From Sodiomyces alkalinus F11 (lineage: Eukaryota > Ascomycota > Sordariomycetes > Glomerellales > Plectosphaerellaceae), in assembly GCF_003711515.1 (NCBI RefSeq), contig NW_021167080.1, positions 3,074,155 to 3,138,154 on the forward strand: a DNA stretch of 64,000 nucleotides. The letters are read 5' to 3'. Position 1 is the first letter of the stretch. Every line of letters begins with the position of its first letter. Positions 24,704-36,924 of the stretch are shown here, piece by piece. Both the position numbers and the translations under genes were made by a program. Under the pieces are notes generated by a model. The model made no database searches. It saw only the letters and a program-made list of their open reading frames with translations, and had not been told where the DNA came from.

Positions 24704-26064
24704 TTTTTTTCTTGTTTCCCCTTCTTTCGTCTTTCTTGTCTTGGGGACCCTTGTTCGTTGCAATGTGCTGAATTTTCCATCCATGTCCGGCGATGTTGGC
24801 GCACCAAGAGGCCCCGATTCCAGTACGTAGTGATACCCCCCCACGAACACGACGAGGACGATTGTGACCTCGTTTTTTGCTTTGCAGTCGTTTGTTATTC
24901 CATTTCTTTTTTTCATCTTTCATCTTTCTTCTTTCCCAGATAGGAATGCAAGTACACCTAAAGGAAGCAGCAAATACGGATGCACTATGGGTTGATATGG
25001 CGTTTGCTGGTGAATGCATGCAGTGATGGGTGAGGAGAGTGCAACACAATCACGACTGGCCAACATGAGGTTGTTTGGTGTTTGATCTCGCTACCTTGGT
25101 TAATGAATATCCGGGCAGGGAACTAACTGCGTGGAGTAGAGAAATATGGCAAAATGACTTTCAAGGCTCTCTGAGGAATCAACAGTATTATACTCTCGTT
25201 CCTCGTAGTGGATATGTCTTTGTTTCTTTGTCGTCCCTCTCGCCAAGTCAACTCTGACAAGGAATATATGAAGACAGAGGCATTGTCGAAAATCACCGAC
25301 TCCAAGGATTCGGTATTCGAGAGCCAGTCCACGACAATCGTGGCATCGTCCCCTCTTCAGTCAAGCCCAAGGTAGTCTTAAATCTCTCTCTGTCTCTCTT
25401 CTCTCTTCTCTCGTTTTAATTATCAAGAGGTATCATCAGCAAAGTAAGAACATGAAGAAATATAAAAGCAACCCGTCTCCTCATCTCATAAAGCCAGATT
25501 GTCTTCCCATCATGCAAAGCCATTAAAAAGAAAACCACAATTTGACTCCCCTCTTCCACCGTCCCTGAAATATGTTTCCCATCTCGAACCCATCCATGTG
25601 AAAGAAGAAAAGAAAATTAAAAAAAGAAATAAAAAAACACCCCTCGCCCCCCCTCAAACCCCTTTTTAAACCCGTCTTGGCCAACCCGTGACCTCCCTGC
25701 TCCGTTGAAATAAGAGGCCAAGAGAACGAACCCCTCTCGTGGATGGAAACGTCCCTGCGGCGACTCTAAAAAGAAGAGTAAACTGCCTCATCGTCTTGTC
25801 CCCTCCCCAGTTGTAGTCATGATACCAGCTTTGCATGACTCCGTATCTCTTAGTTCCCACTTGAAAATATGCCGACCCCTCTTGTGAACTGTTGTGTTCG
25901 CCCCGGAAATGGTCGTCTGCGTAAGTGAGAGAGGCGCCAAAAAAGAGGGGAGAAAAAGAACAAAAAGAAGAAGGAAAAAAAAAGGAAAAAAAAGAAGAAA
26001 AAGAAACCCCCACCACCACAGCAGACAACTCCGAACGACTGGTATAGACCTCCGTGCAAAAGCC
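24704..26064. other. convergent spacer between LST4 homologue and MIS4
   Basis: This 1.36-kb region lies between two converging genes. I see no gene in it. T-rich tracts follow the LST4 stop, and A-rich runs mixed with short C runs occur at 25600-25660 and 25955-26010. Both 3' untranslated regions probably end here. Confidence 0.6.
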
Positions 26065-29000
26065 TCAAACCCAATCCGGATCATCCGAGTCCATATCCCC
26101 CTCGGCATCATCGTCCTCCACCGGCAGCGGATTCTTTCTAGGCCGACCGCGCGGTCGCGGCCGCGACGCAGACCTCGCCCGTTTCTTCCTCCCACCAGCC
26201 ACCGCCCCGCCCGCCTTGCGCTTCCGGCCGCGCCCGCCCTCGTCGCGTTGGTGTCCGTCCCCCCCCTCGCCCCCGCTCAAGGCGCCGGGTCCCTCGCCGC
26301 CGCCGTCGTCTTCCTCTTCTTCTTCGTCGGCGACGCGAAACTCCTTGTCCACGTTCATCATCTCCACGAACGCCCGGCACTGCGCCATGACCGACTCCCT
26401 CGACGCGAGCCCGTCCATATGCGACGCCATCTCGTCCCAGAACTTGTCGCCCGTGATGCCGGCTACTTTGACGGGCGACTTGCTCAGGTCCTTGGACGCC
26501 GCCTTGCCCTTCGCCTCGCGGCGGTTGGCGCCCAGGCCGTAGAGGCGGCGGAGATACGTCCGGGCTTCCCATAGGCAGAGGAGGATGATGGCGCCCACTG
26601 TCATTTGGCGGAGCCGCTGCGGGTCGACGTCGAGGCGGTCGAGTAGGTCCGTCTCTGTCGCTGGTGTCTTCTCGAGAGCCTGACCGTCGTGACCGTCCTG
26701 ACCGTCCTGGCCGTTCGCTGGCTCGGTGACCATTTCCTCGTCTTGGCCTGGCGGTGGCGGCTGTGGCAGCGCTTGTGGCGGCGGCGGCGGCGGCGGCGGT
26801 TGGGTCGTCTCACTAGGCTGGTCAACGTCCATGCGGACATTGAAAATCTCCGATTCGATAACGTGAGCCAGGTTGGACCCGGTAGACGTGACGATCTTCT
26901 CCATCGCGTTCACCGTCGCGAGCACTTCTCCCACCGTGACGTACTCGAAAAACGCAATGTTCTCGATGACGAAGCGAGAAAACCCCATGTGAGGCGGCAT
27001 GGCCTGCGTCGTCACATCCAGTTTGACCGGATCGAAATCCACCTGGTTGACCAGCTTCCCCAGGAACTTTTGTCTGTTCTTGGACTTGCTGATCTTGAGC
27101 ACTTCCATCAGGAGGTGCAGCTTGGGCTGGAACGTGGGATGCGTGGTCGCGCCCCGCGTATCTTTCACGATATCCCGTTGATAGTTGAATGCGCACTGAA
27201 TGGCCTTCGCGTACTCGCGTTCGATGACCGTCTCGTGCTTTTGATGCAACGAGCGGTGCTCCATGTAGGCCACCTCCGAGATCCGCCCAACCGGGCACGT
27301 CTCCAGCGTGATGAGGGCGGTGCCGGTTTCCTTGGGGTGGACGAGGCCCTGCCGATTAATACTGCCCAGGACCTCGACCGCCAACAACGCGTGGTCGTCC
27401 AGCGACGACAGGGCGATCCGTGTGATCTCCTTGAGAAACCTCTGCGTGGTGCCGCTCGCCACGTCGTCGTAGTTGGTGCCTCCCATGACCGTCAAGTTAC
27501 GCCTCTTGCCCGCCTCCTCGCTGTGGTTCGCCGCCGGATGACTCGCCGCTTCCGAGCGCCGCTCTTCGGCCAGCAGAAATTCTTTAAAAGACCGCAAGAT
27601 GGCGGATTCGAGGACCGGTATCTTCTCGGAGAACACCTGCTCGAACCGAGTGTACACGTTGGGCAAGGTATAGTTCCGCGGGTGAGCCTGGCAAATCTGT
27701 CCGATGGCCTCGATCGCCGCCCTCCTGGCCTCTTGCGGCTGGCTGGGATCAGCCCAGGGCGCCAGCTCGTCCACCATGAGCTTCGTGACCGACGTGCCCT
27801 TCCGGTTCGCAAACGTAGGCCCCCGGAAGACCTCCAGTTCCGAGTCGAGGTCGCAGTGCTTGCCCACCATGCCCACAATCTCCGCGTATCGCGCAAACGT
27901 CTTGACGTTCTTCTCGTTGGTGGGGAGCTTGCGGAGCTTCACCGTACCGGCCAGACTGGATCCGCCCAAGCGAGCCAGCGGGGTGCGGCTGTCCAGCAGA
28001 CCGGCAATGATCCAGAGGCACGCCACCACGTCGTCGAGAAGATGCTTCGTCACCTTGGTGATCGATTTCTGGAGCTGCTCCCTGACTTCCTTGAGGAACT
28101 CGGTGTGCTTGCTGGAGAGCTGCGGCAGGACCTGCCTGTATATGACCGCCACCGCTTTGAAAACCGTCAGATCGTCGGGGTTGTTGAAGCTCGCCAGATG
28201 CGGCTTGAGGAGTCGGATCTCCTCGAAGCTGAACAGTTTCGGGTCCGCCTTGGCGAAGATTTGCAGGACATGCAGCGCATCTCGACCGTGCGGGACGGAG
28301 GGATCGTCCGAGTCGAGAACGTCGATCAGCTCGAACATCTTCCCGACCAGCTTGACACTGACCCCGAACGGACCGTTCTGCGTCTTGTTCGGCGAGCTGA
28401 GGATGGCTTGCAGCACCTTGTCCAGGACGGCCATGACGTTACCGGACTTGACGGTCTGGATCATGAGGGCGACATGGTCCGTGAGAGACGACTTGAAAGC
28501 GGGCGTGTCCTCGGCATGGTAGAAGGGCGCAAACCAGACCTCCTCCATCATTTGCCGCGCCAGGTCCCGGACGCCCTCGTCCGGATCGTGCACGCGGTGG
28601 AGCAGGTTGTTGGAGATGGCACCCCGCGCCTCTTTGCTCTGGTTGCGCAGATAGATGTCGCGCGCCAACTTCATCGCTCGTTTCCGGACACCCACGCCGC
28701 TGTCGATGAACCTGTCGAGGATCTTCTCCAACATCCTCATTTCCAGCCCGGGCCGCAGTTGGATACACTTGCCCATCAAGCCAATGGCCGAGTCGCGGAC
28801 TTGGGGCGACGAGTCGTTGGAACAATTGAGAATGAGCTGCACGACAACCGAATCGCCGTCGAGGATGGCGGGATCGGTCTCTAACAGCTGATTGATGCTC
28901 TTCAAGCTCTTGCTCCGAACCGTGGCCTGGTCGCTCGCCATGGCACTCAAGAGGACGTTCAGCATGGAGCCGAAATGCTCGCAAAAGAGCGACCGGAGGA

Positions 29001-31891
29001 GAACGATGCAGTACGACAGCTTGGCCAGGTTGGACGGGACCGTTTTGAAAGTGTATTCGTTCGATAACCACCTGCCGTCGTCGATCATCATGCGGAGCCT
29101 GTAAGCAAGCCGCCCATACTCCCGATCTCGTCCCTCGTCCTCCTCGAGGCCATGGTAGCCGGTGTACGTCTGATGCGCCCATTCGGCGACCAAAAGGGAC
29201 ATGGCACCGCGTAGATGGGGATCGTCGGTGCAGCGCTCCTCCAGGTATTCGAGACAAGCGCGGTAAGGCCCAGCCCACGAAACCAGATGCTCGGCCCGGT
29301 TCTTCTGTTCGAGCGCCGCCACGGCCAGCTCGGAGAGGAAATAGCCGAGCTCGTCCGTAGCGCTGCCATCTCTACTTTCGGCCACCCTCCTAACGTGGGA
29401 ACGCAGTTTCGAGATGGCGGCGGCCATGACACCTAGAAGCTCGAGGGCCATATTCTTGGCCGGAGCGGCCGACTTGCCGTCCTCCCAGATCTTCATCATG
29501 GAGAAGGTGAGCTGCCGAAGAAGCAGCTCGGCAGCGGGCCAATCCGGGGAATCCATGCAGGTGGTAAAGTCCTCGACGAAGAGATCGAGCAGGTTTCGGT
29601 ATGGCGTGTCGCCGGACTTGGTGGAATGGAGCGCACGGCGAACGATAAAGTTGAGAACGAAGGATGCGCTATGGTGTGCTTCGCCCACCAGCGGTTTGGC
29701 GGCATCTTCGAGTTCTTGAATGGCCGTGTCATGCTGCAGGGCGGCCTCTTCCTCCGACTTGATGGTGAACATGGGCCCCGTCGCGGCTTTCTCGGGCCCG
29801 TCACCGTCATCCTCCCGGGGCAAGGCTGAATGGTGCTTCTGGCCGTCCACCTTGCCGGAGCTAGCATGCACGAGACGCATGATCAACGCAGACAAGGGCT
29901 GGATGCTGCCGCCTTCCGAAAGTCTGAACTGGCGAGCGCTTTGCTTCCCCACGGGCAGCTTCTCCAATGAAGTGAGGAGGTCGTTGAATATGTGTTGCCG
30001 TTGCGCCGGCTTCATGAGGAAGATCTGACAGAGCATGTCCATCGCCACCAGACGAATACCGTCGAATCTCTGGACACCCACTACCGAGTCCCTCTCGTAG
30101 TATGCGTTGTCAACGAAGATGAGGCTCGACGCGGTGAACTCCAGCGAACCGAACGCAATCTCGGACAACTGAATGTTCTGAATGAGTTCGAGCAGCAAAG
30201 CGAAAAGTCTCTGACAGTTGGTCAAAACGGAAGCAATGGCTTTCTTGTGCGGGAGAAGACTTTTGAAGAGGTTTGCCGTCGACCCGCCACCTCTCATCTC
30301 GACCACAGGAACGACGACGCCTTCCATGACACTCTTGAAAAGGTCGATACTGTGCTGGATAGACTCCTCCGAGTAGAGCTCCTTCTCTTCCCGGCCCCCA
30401 CACATGGTCCGAAGGGACGTGCGAGCAGCCTTCAGCCCCGTTTCGATGTCGGGGAGCTGTTTCAACCAGTTCTCAACGTCCGATTCCTCCCAGCTGTCGT
30501 CAAGCTTGAAGTCTAGATCGCGGGCGAACTTTATGCCAACATCGCTCAACCTCTGAATCCTAGTAATGACGTCGAGAGGAACCTGGCTGTAAGATCGCAA
30601 GCTGATGACTTTCTGGAGCTCGCTCTGGAGTTTCTGGTAATGACCAGCCGTAACCGCGATTTCCCCCTCGGTCGTGAGCGTGGCGACGTGGTCGTAGCCG
30701 GGCTCACCCCCCAGAACCCGTCCAACGGCATCAAAGACTTCCTTGGTGATTCGGCTTAGACTCACAAGCGCCGCTTCAGCGCGCTGTCGCTGATCCAGGC
30801 TCGCGCCAAGGGCGTCCCGTTGTTGTCGTTGCAAGTTGTCTTGTTTCACCTTTCGAGACGAGAGGTTTGTGGGTTCATCCGGTTCGTCCGGAACGTCAAG
30901 ATATTCCTCCTTGTTGATGGTGGGACGAGGTAGCTCGATGGCGATGGTGGGCTGGCTGCTAGATCTCGGCATGTGCATGGCTGGGTCGGGTGCTATGGGT
31001 GCTACGACTGGCTCGGGTGCCGGTTGGTCGGGGATCTCGACATATGCGGAAGCATCAAACGACTTGGAAGGAATGGCCACTTCGATTCTAGCAAAGTTCA
31101 GTCGGTGAGCGTCGGCATTGGTGATGGTAGGACCTGACGTCCTATCTGGAGACTCTAGTTTCGTAGACGAAGGAGGATGTTGCTGTTGGGGAGGGACTAG
31201 GCCGTTCAGCTGGCTCGAGGAAGTATTGTCGGCAGGGGCCTGTTTAATGAACGTGGGGGCCTTGTCGAGAATAACGCGGGATAAAGGTGACATGCCCTTG
31301 AAGAGGCTCTCTTTCTTCGACTGTAGTCCATCTGAATGCAACATGGGTTTTGTGATGGACTTGAATTTGCTTGTCGGGCGTCAGCAAACGTCACATACTC
31401 ATTGCCTCCCAACCTACAGGGGGGGGCTTCCATCTAAGCTCACTAGAAAGTACGTTGCTTTGGCCTCAGCTCCTGAAGTATGTGATCGGCGGCATGTCTT
31501 AATTGCTTGTTCGCTGCTGGCTCCTGACTGAGGGCTTGTTTGTTGAGCGTCTCGAAGTCATTGTTATCGGCGAAAACGGCGGTGAGGTTTGATGCGGGAA
31601 GGCCACAGCCGATTGTGGGGTCAGGGATAAGATCTGGAAGAGAAGGATGAGCTCATGAGCAAGCTGACAAGACACGAAATAAAATAGAACGCCAGAAGTG
31701 GGAAAAGAAAGCTGAAGCGCACCGGAGGTAAACGGGATAACGGATGTTTGCGGTGAGTAAGGCAAAGCTTGCTGCAAAGTGAAAGGCTTCATCTCCTGCA
31801 CCTGCGGCTGCGGCTGCGGCTGTCCTGTAGTCCCATGGCTTCCATTAGTCGGTCGATAATTCGGCGTGTGATGACCACCTGCGTCGGCCAT
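26065..31891 (-). CDS. MIS4: SCC2/MIS4 cohesin-loading factor (NIPBL homologue)
   Basis: Large HEAT-repeat subunit of the Scc2-Scc4 complex that loads cohesin onto chromosomes. Three exons on the minus strand, 31891-31723, 31633-31444 and 31369-26065, give 1,887 residues. Splicing is needed because the second exon would otherwise hit a stop after QRTF; the join gives RTFYKFKS. The N-terminus (MKPFTLQQALPYSPQTSVIPFTSD) is the part that binds the Scc4 partner in this family. The body carries the conserved HEAT segment SSPQVRDSAIGLMGKC...DRFIDSGVGVRKRAMKLARDIYL and the family's long C-terminal helical region. The C-terminus is basic, with an AT-hook-like core RPRGRPRKNP, then an acidic end. Shares a 619-base upstream region with RPA12. 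Confidence 0.94.
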
Positions 31892-32510
31892 GTTGTAAAC
31901 CCTCAGGAAGTTCGGCGATGCATCGCCTGAGAGGGGTGGAAGCGAAAGGGGAGGTCCGTCCTGGGATCAGCGGTACATTGAAGGCGAAAGGAGACGGCGC
32001 CTGAGGAGGATGTAAGAGAGAAGAAGTGAAGAAGTCTTTCAAGCTGCTTTTGTTGAATGGCCGTCCAGAATAGATATACGGCGTTGGAAGGCAACAGAGG
32101 ATTGAATTCGAAAGGACGGCGGCCTTGGAAGGCGGGAAGTTCCAGGCAGGAGTGAAGGAACAGGACGGGAAGTTGCGACAGCCTCGTCATGGTTGACCCC
32201 AGAAGCTCAAGGTGGCCCGTGTACCCACTAACAGCCTCGACCAATGAGAAGCGATTCGTCTTCGAGGAGTGGGTTCGTCAATCAAGGTAAGGTACTTTAC
32301 ACGTAGTTGGTTCGTGGGCTGTGACGGGGGCGTCAGCCTTCTAACAGGGATCTCTTTATCGATAAGATACCTGGGGAAATTTCCTCGAAGTTTCCATTGT
32401 CCGAACGACCTCGCGCTGCTTTCATGTTGACCGACTCTGCGTGTAAGGCGGACTGGTGTATATAACTTTCCACGTCACATTCCACCTCAAAGACGAATGT
32501 TTGCCTCAAA
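31892..32510. promoter_or_regulatory. divergent promoter region of MIS4 and RPA12
   Basis: The 619 bases between the start codons of MIS4 (-) and RPA12 (+) contain no gene and must supply both promoters. No clear TATA box is visible on either side, which fits housekeeping genes. An AAGGTAAGGTACTTTAC string near 32285 belongs to the window-wide TACCT/AGGTA family. Confidence 0.55.
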
Positions 32511-33030
32511 ATGTCCGCCATTGGATCTCTGGTATTCTGTACGGACTGCGGCAACCTCCTGCCTGCGTCCAAAGGAGAGCAGAGGGGCATCCTCATATGC
32601 GACTGCTGCAGAAAGGAGAACAAAGGTGCAAAAAAAATAATCGGTTCTCTTCCCTCAGAACTCCCAGTGGCTAATAATCGGCAAAACATGACAGATACCG
32701 GTTCAAAGGTCATCACAACAGAAACAAAACCTTCCGACTTTCCATCTCAGCTGAGGCAAAAACTACAATCGAATGTCCAGACGGTGGAGAGGCACAAGGT
32801 TCGGACCGAGGCAGTGACAAAAGAACCGTGCCCGAGGTGTGGACGTGACGAGGTCTACTATACACAAGTGCAGCTGCGCAGTGCAGACGAAGGCAGTACG
32901 ACGTTTTTCACTTGTAAATGTGGCTATAGGTACGTTACTCATATTTCCAACCGACACTTTCGACCTCCGGTATAGGATCCGGATCGAGGGAAGCCAACTG
33001 ACAACCTGCAGGTGGTCGCATAACAACTGA
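32511..33030 (+). CDS. RPA12: RPA12, RNA polymerase I subunit A12.2
   Basis: Small subunit of RNA polymerase I that supports transcript cleavage and termination of rDNA transcription. Two exons (32511-32929 and 33012-33030) give 145 residues; the last exon codes only the final WSHNN after a split Arg codon, matching the family's conserved NN terminus. Without splicing the frame would end in an unrelated tail. The N-terminal zinc ribbon has CTDC (residues 10-13) and a later CDCC. The C-terminal TFIIS-like ribbon has CPRC, the acidic RSADEG loop and FFTCKCGYR. The last cysteine pair is spaced C-X-C, not the usual C-X2-C of this ribbon, an oddity or sequence error. Converges on LIA1 with only 96 bases between the two stops. 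Confidence 0.93.
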
Positions 33031-33126
33031 GGAACGTATATACGTCATAAAGGCGTTCGATAAAAAATAAAAATAAATAAAAAATAAAAATAACGCGAAA
33101 AGAATAGAGAGTCGAAATATGCCCCA

Positions 33127-34288
33127 TTATGCTGCTGCCCTGGCTCCCTCCGGAATCAAAGCATACTCGGTCTGCCCGCTCGCCTCGTACTCGGCCATAT
33201 CCAACGCGACGATAACGCTATCCCTCACCACCTTCTCCTTATCATGCAAAAACTTCTTCAGTGTATCCTCGACGCCTTCCTCCTCGCCCAGACTGCCGAG
33301 GGCCTCCGCAGCCTCGTGACGGACCATGCTGGCTTCCTCCAGGTTGCTGAGCGCCGCTATCAGCGCGGGGATGGAGGCGGGGTGGGCGAGCTGGCCAAAG
33401 ACGAAGGCGATCTCGTGGCGGAACAGGGCCGAGGGGTCGGCGAAGCCCTTGGCGAGCGCGTGGACGGCGGGGACGGCTGTGGGGAGGTCGGGCGGCGAGG
33501 CGAGGTCCCGGAGGGCGAACATGGCGCGGTACCTCAAGAAAAGGGGTTTGTCGGTATCCATGAGGGTCTTTTCGAGTTGGTCGACTGTCCGTTGGGTTTC
33601 CTCCAAAGGCGGTGCGGGGTCAATGGATGTGAAGTCGCTGGTTTTTTGTTTCATTTGACGTTAGCGGGAACATGGTCTGGGAAGACAATAGATATTCGGT
33701 TGCCGAAAAGCATCCCGAGAGACGTGTGTTGTGGTTTTTTTTTTCTTCTTTTTTTTTTTCAATTCTTTTCAAAAAAAAATTCACTTACCTCTTGCGCAGC
33801 TTTTCCTCCTTTCTTTGCTCCGAATTCTCCCACTCCAACCGGTCCACGGCAATCTCGCACGTCTCCTTGACCACCACCTCCTCACCCTCGCGATCCCGGA
33901 ACCGACGCAGAAGCTCCAAGTTGCCGGCGTCACCCAACGCTCCGAGCGCCTCGGCCGCCTCGTGGCGGCACATGGGGTCCTCTTTCAAGTCTTCCAGCAC
34001 ATGACGTAGCGGGGGCACGGCGCGCAGGTTGCGGGTCTGGCCCAAGCAATAAGCAAGCTCGTGCTTTAGGAGGGCGGAAGTGGAGGAGAATGCAGCGGCG
34101 ATGGCGTCAATGGCGGCTTCCGCATCGGGGGGAGGTGAGTTGGTCGCGACGTGCTTGAGCGAGAAGAGGGCGCGGAAGCGTAGGGGGAGGGGCGTGGCTT
34201 CGGAGACGAGGGTCTTTCGGAGGGCAGAAATGGTGGTCTCCGTAGAGATGGGGGAGGGGGAATCGGTTATATCCGCGGATGGAGCCAT
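33127..34288 (-). CDS. LIA1: deoxyhypusine hydroxylase
   Basis: Iron-dependent HEAT-repeat enzyme that hydroxylates deoxyhypusine in eIF5A, the last step of hypusine formation. Two exons (34288-33789 and 33637-33127) give 336 residues; the split codon yields KRS and restores the link to DFTSID. Four His-Glu metal-ligand pairs are present at about H76-E77, H109-E110, H241-E242 and H274-E275, in repeats such as [13 protein letters not shown] and [13 protein letters not shown], the complete diiron set. Length fits fungal orthologues. The intron (33638-33788) holds long T and A tracts and a GCTAAC branch site. Start codon faces NBP35 across 653 bases. Confidence 0.95.
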
Positions 34289-34941
34289 TGTTGAGATGTA
34301 CGACTGTGCGCTGTGTCGTATCGTGTCGTGTTGGAACGATGGGATGGTGTGACGGAAAACGACTCGAGCATCGAAATGTTCGCTACCTACCTATTCAAGC
34401 GCCAAACCTGTATTGATAGAGGGGTCGCTGGGTCGATCAACCGAAAATTTCATGTGGGGCCCGGTCTTATCGATTACCGATAAGCGTACAGCACGGGACG
34501 CATGTATACACGTGTACTGCAACGCACTCGACGTATTCTCTGATTTGTCACTGCATTATCAGATTAGATTCAGTATCTCCCCAGGTACCTCTACCTTGGA
34601 CTCTTCCTTCGTAGGGCTGAGCGATGTCGGAGGCCACTGCTGATTAATCTAACCATTCTCGCCCCTCGCCTCGACCCCTCTATATCGTCTTTCTTCTCTC
34701 TCCCTCTGATCTGTAATCCGTCACCATTCCAACATCACACTTCCTCAACCACAATCTGGGATTTTTTGCACTCCCAGCCGCCACGTAGTTTATCCTCCTT
34801 CACTCTCACATTTCGTCGTTCACAGCTGTGCTCGAATAGGCTACAAGTCTTATATTTTGGACGCTCAGCGAGCGCAACAAACCGGCCAACGAGGCCATCC
34901 TATCACCCACCTCAGCGGACCACATTCACCTTCCACCCACC
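34289..34941. promoter_or_regulatory. divergent promoter region of LIA1 and NBP35
   Basis: This 653-base gap must contain both promoters. It includes CT-rich stretches at 34690-34760 just before NBP35 and a GGTACCTCTACCTT string near 34584. No gene or clear TATA box is seen. Confidence 0.55.
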
Positions 34942-35973
34942 ATGGCGCCTTCTCTAGAAACCACCGAATCAGTCGACGACGTCCTCACCAACCCCCTCAA
35001 ACAAAAACCGAACCTCGTCGCCCCAGAACCCGAACACTGCCCGGGCCCCGAATCCGAACAAGCCGGAAAAGCCGACTCGTGCGCCGGGTGTCCGAACCAA
35101 GCCGTATGCGCATCCGCCCCGAAAGGCCCGGACCCGGACATCCCAATCATCTCCGCCCGACTAGCGGGAGTGAAGCACAAGATCCTCATACTGAGCGGCA
35201 AAGGCGGCGTGGGGAAGAGCACGTTCACGACCCTCCTGGCGCACGCGCTGGCGACGAACCCGGACGCCAGCGTGGGCGTGATGGACACGGACGTATGCGG
35301 GCCCAGCATCCCCAAGATGCTCGGCGTCGAGCGCGAGACGATCCACGTCAGCGGCGCGGGCTGGAGTCCCGTGTGGGTGCTGGACAACCTCGGGGTGATG
35401 AGCATCCAGTTCATGCTGCCGAACGCGGACGACGCGATCATCTGGCGCGGGCCCAAGAAGAACGGGCTCATCAAGCAGTTCCTCAAGGACGTCGAGTGGG
35501 GCGACCTCGACTTCCTCCTCGTCGACACGCCGCCGGGCACCAGCGACGAGCACCTCAGCGTCAACTCGTTCCTGCGCGACGGCGGCATCGACGGCGCCGT
35601 CGTCGTCACCACCCCGCAGGAGATGGCGCTGCTGGACGTCCGCAAGGAGATTGACTTTTGCCGCAAGGCCGGCATCCGCGTCATTGGCCTTGCTGAGAAC
35701 ATGAGCGGCTTCGTGTGCCCCAAGTGTACGGGCCAGAGCGACATCTTCAAGGCTACCACGGGGGGCGGGCGCGCTCTGGCGGAGGAGATGGGCGTGTCGT
35801 TCCTCGGGAGCGTACCGCTCGACCCACGGATAGGCATGGCTTGTGACTACGGCGAGAGCTACTTTGACAGCTTCCCTGATAGTCCGGCTTGTGCCGCTTT
35901 TAAGGAGGTGGTGGGGAATATGAGCAAGGAGATTGGGTTGGATCCCAAGGAAGTGCTGCCCGAGTTGAACTAG
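34942..35973 (+). CDS. NBP35: NBP35, cytosolic iron-sulfur cluster assembly scaffold ATPase
   Basis: P-loop ATPase of the Mrp/NBP35 family; with Cfd1 it builds 4Fe-4S clusters for cytosolic and nuclear proteins. Single exon, 343 residues. The N-terminal four-cysteine motif that distinguishes Nbp35 from Cfd1 is intact (C33, C47, C50, C56; spacing C-X13-C-X2-C-X5-C). The deviant Walker A GKGGVGKS is at 86-93, followed by [15 protein letters not shown], the signature [11 protein letters not shown], and the C-terminal GFVCPKC pair that binds the bridging cluster between subunits. The start codon lies in a good context (CACCATGG). Confidence 0.97.
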   Translation: MAPSLETTESVDDVLTNPLKQKPNLVAPEPEHCPGPESEQAGKADSCAGCPNQAVCASAPKGPDPDIPIISARLAGVKHKILILSGKGGVGKSTFTTLLAHALATNPDASVGVMDTDVCGPSIPKMLGVERETIHVSGAGWSPVWVLDNLGVMSIQFMLPNADDAIIWRGPKKNGLIKQFLKDVEWGDLDFLLVDTPPGTSDEHLSVNSFLRDGGIDGAVVVTTPQEMALLDVRKEIDFCRKAGIRVIGLAENMSGFVCPKCTGQSDIFKATTGGGRALAEEMGVSFLGSVPLDPRIGMACDYGESYFDSFPDSPACAAFKEVVGNMSKEIGLDPKEVLPELN

Positions 35974-36239
35974 AGGGAAGAAACGGACCAAAGATGCCGG
36001 CTAAAGCTGGTATAGATGTGATAAGACAGTTTTCTATTTTGCTCTTCGTCATGTAGCATCAACACATTTGATACCCCGGCGCTGGTTGCCATTTAGAATA
36101 TGAGAACGCGAGATTTGATTGTCCAACGCCATCCCTTCCCCATCGCATGAAGGTGATATATATATCTCCGTGTTTGCACGGCGGATATTGCCTCTCCATC
36201 AATACTTCTTCCGCAGTCATCAATCACCCAACCAGCACA

Positions 36240-36924
36240 TCATTCGGCTGCCAACTTCTTCGGGACTTCCTCCAAGTCGTCAATGCTCTCAAGATCGATC
36301 ACTCGGCCCGCCTCGCTCGTGTTCCGCAGCAGTTCTTTGGCGCCAGCATACAACATCCGGAGCTCGCTATTACAGGTCGTAGGCATGTAGTAGAGCAGCA
36401 CGTAGGGCACGGACAACCGACCGGACGGCTAAAGAATGGGAGACGGGTGGGTTTAGCAAGCCGCTTGGATGCATCGAGCATGGCAGGGCGACGCACCAGA
36501 GTCAGCGGGTAGCTGAGAAGAACGAAGCGTGGGCTGTGGTCGGGTAGGTCATCGGCCAGGGCGTCCAGGGACTTGTAGGTCATGAGATCTTCATCTTGGC
36601 GAATTTCATGCGTATTCTTATCAATCAGGTCTGGGCACCGAGGGGTACGAATTTTAGATGTCAGTTTATTATGTCGTTATCATAGGACGAGGAAGACAAT
36701 GAGGCTGGATGACGGATCGTTGGACGAGACAGACATACATACAGATGACGGCTTGCGGGTCGTTGGATCGCGACGTCCCGAGACGAAACTTGCGAAGGTT
36801 ATCCTTCGTGTCTTGAGAAAAGGTATAGAGGCGGGATTCTGAGGCCTACGGTTGAGCGGCGGACGTTAGTGGCGTGGAGGGAAAATACCAAGGACCAGAC
36901 CAAGTCACTGAAGGGGTATACCAT
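36240..36924 (-). CDS. AIM7: GMF/AIM7-type ADF-homology protein, Arp2/3 regulator
   Basis: Glia maturation factor family member, an ADF-homology protein that debranches actin networks by acting on Arp2/3. Four coding exons on the minus strand: 36924-36922, 36845-36743, 36630-36497 and 36428-36240, giving 142 residues. The first coding exon is only the ATG; the intron begins at the next base (donor GTATAC). The joined protein starts MASESRLYTFSQDTKDNL and includes VIYLIDKNTHEI, then LADDLPDHSPRFVLLSYPLTLPSG, LSVPYVLLYYMPTTC and ends LEEVPKKLAAE, matching GMF length and order. It diverges from the CinA-like gene across 578 bases. Confidence in family is high; the ATG-only exon is inferred from frame and family start. 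Confidence 0.88.

Noticed and set aside
26689..28884. Plus-strand open frame of 731 codons antisense to MIS4
   Set aside because: No motif, biased Arg/Leu/His composition, fully overlapped by conserved HEAT repeats of MIS4.
32930..32975. Unspliced RPA12 ending in ISNRHFRPPV
   Set aside because: Splicing at GTACGT gives the conserved WSHNN ending; the read-through tail matches nothing in the family.
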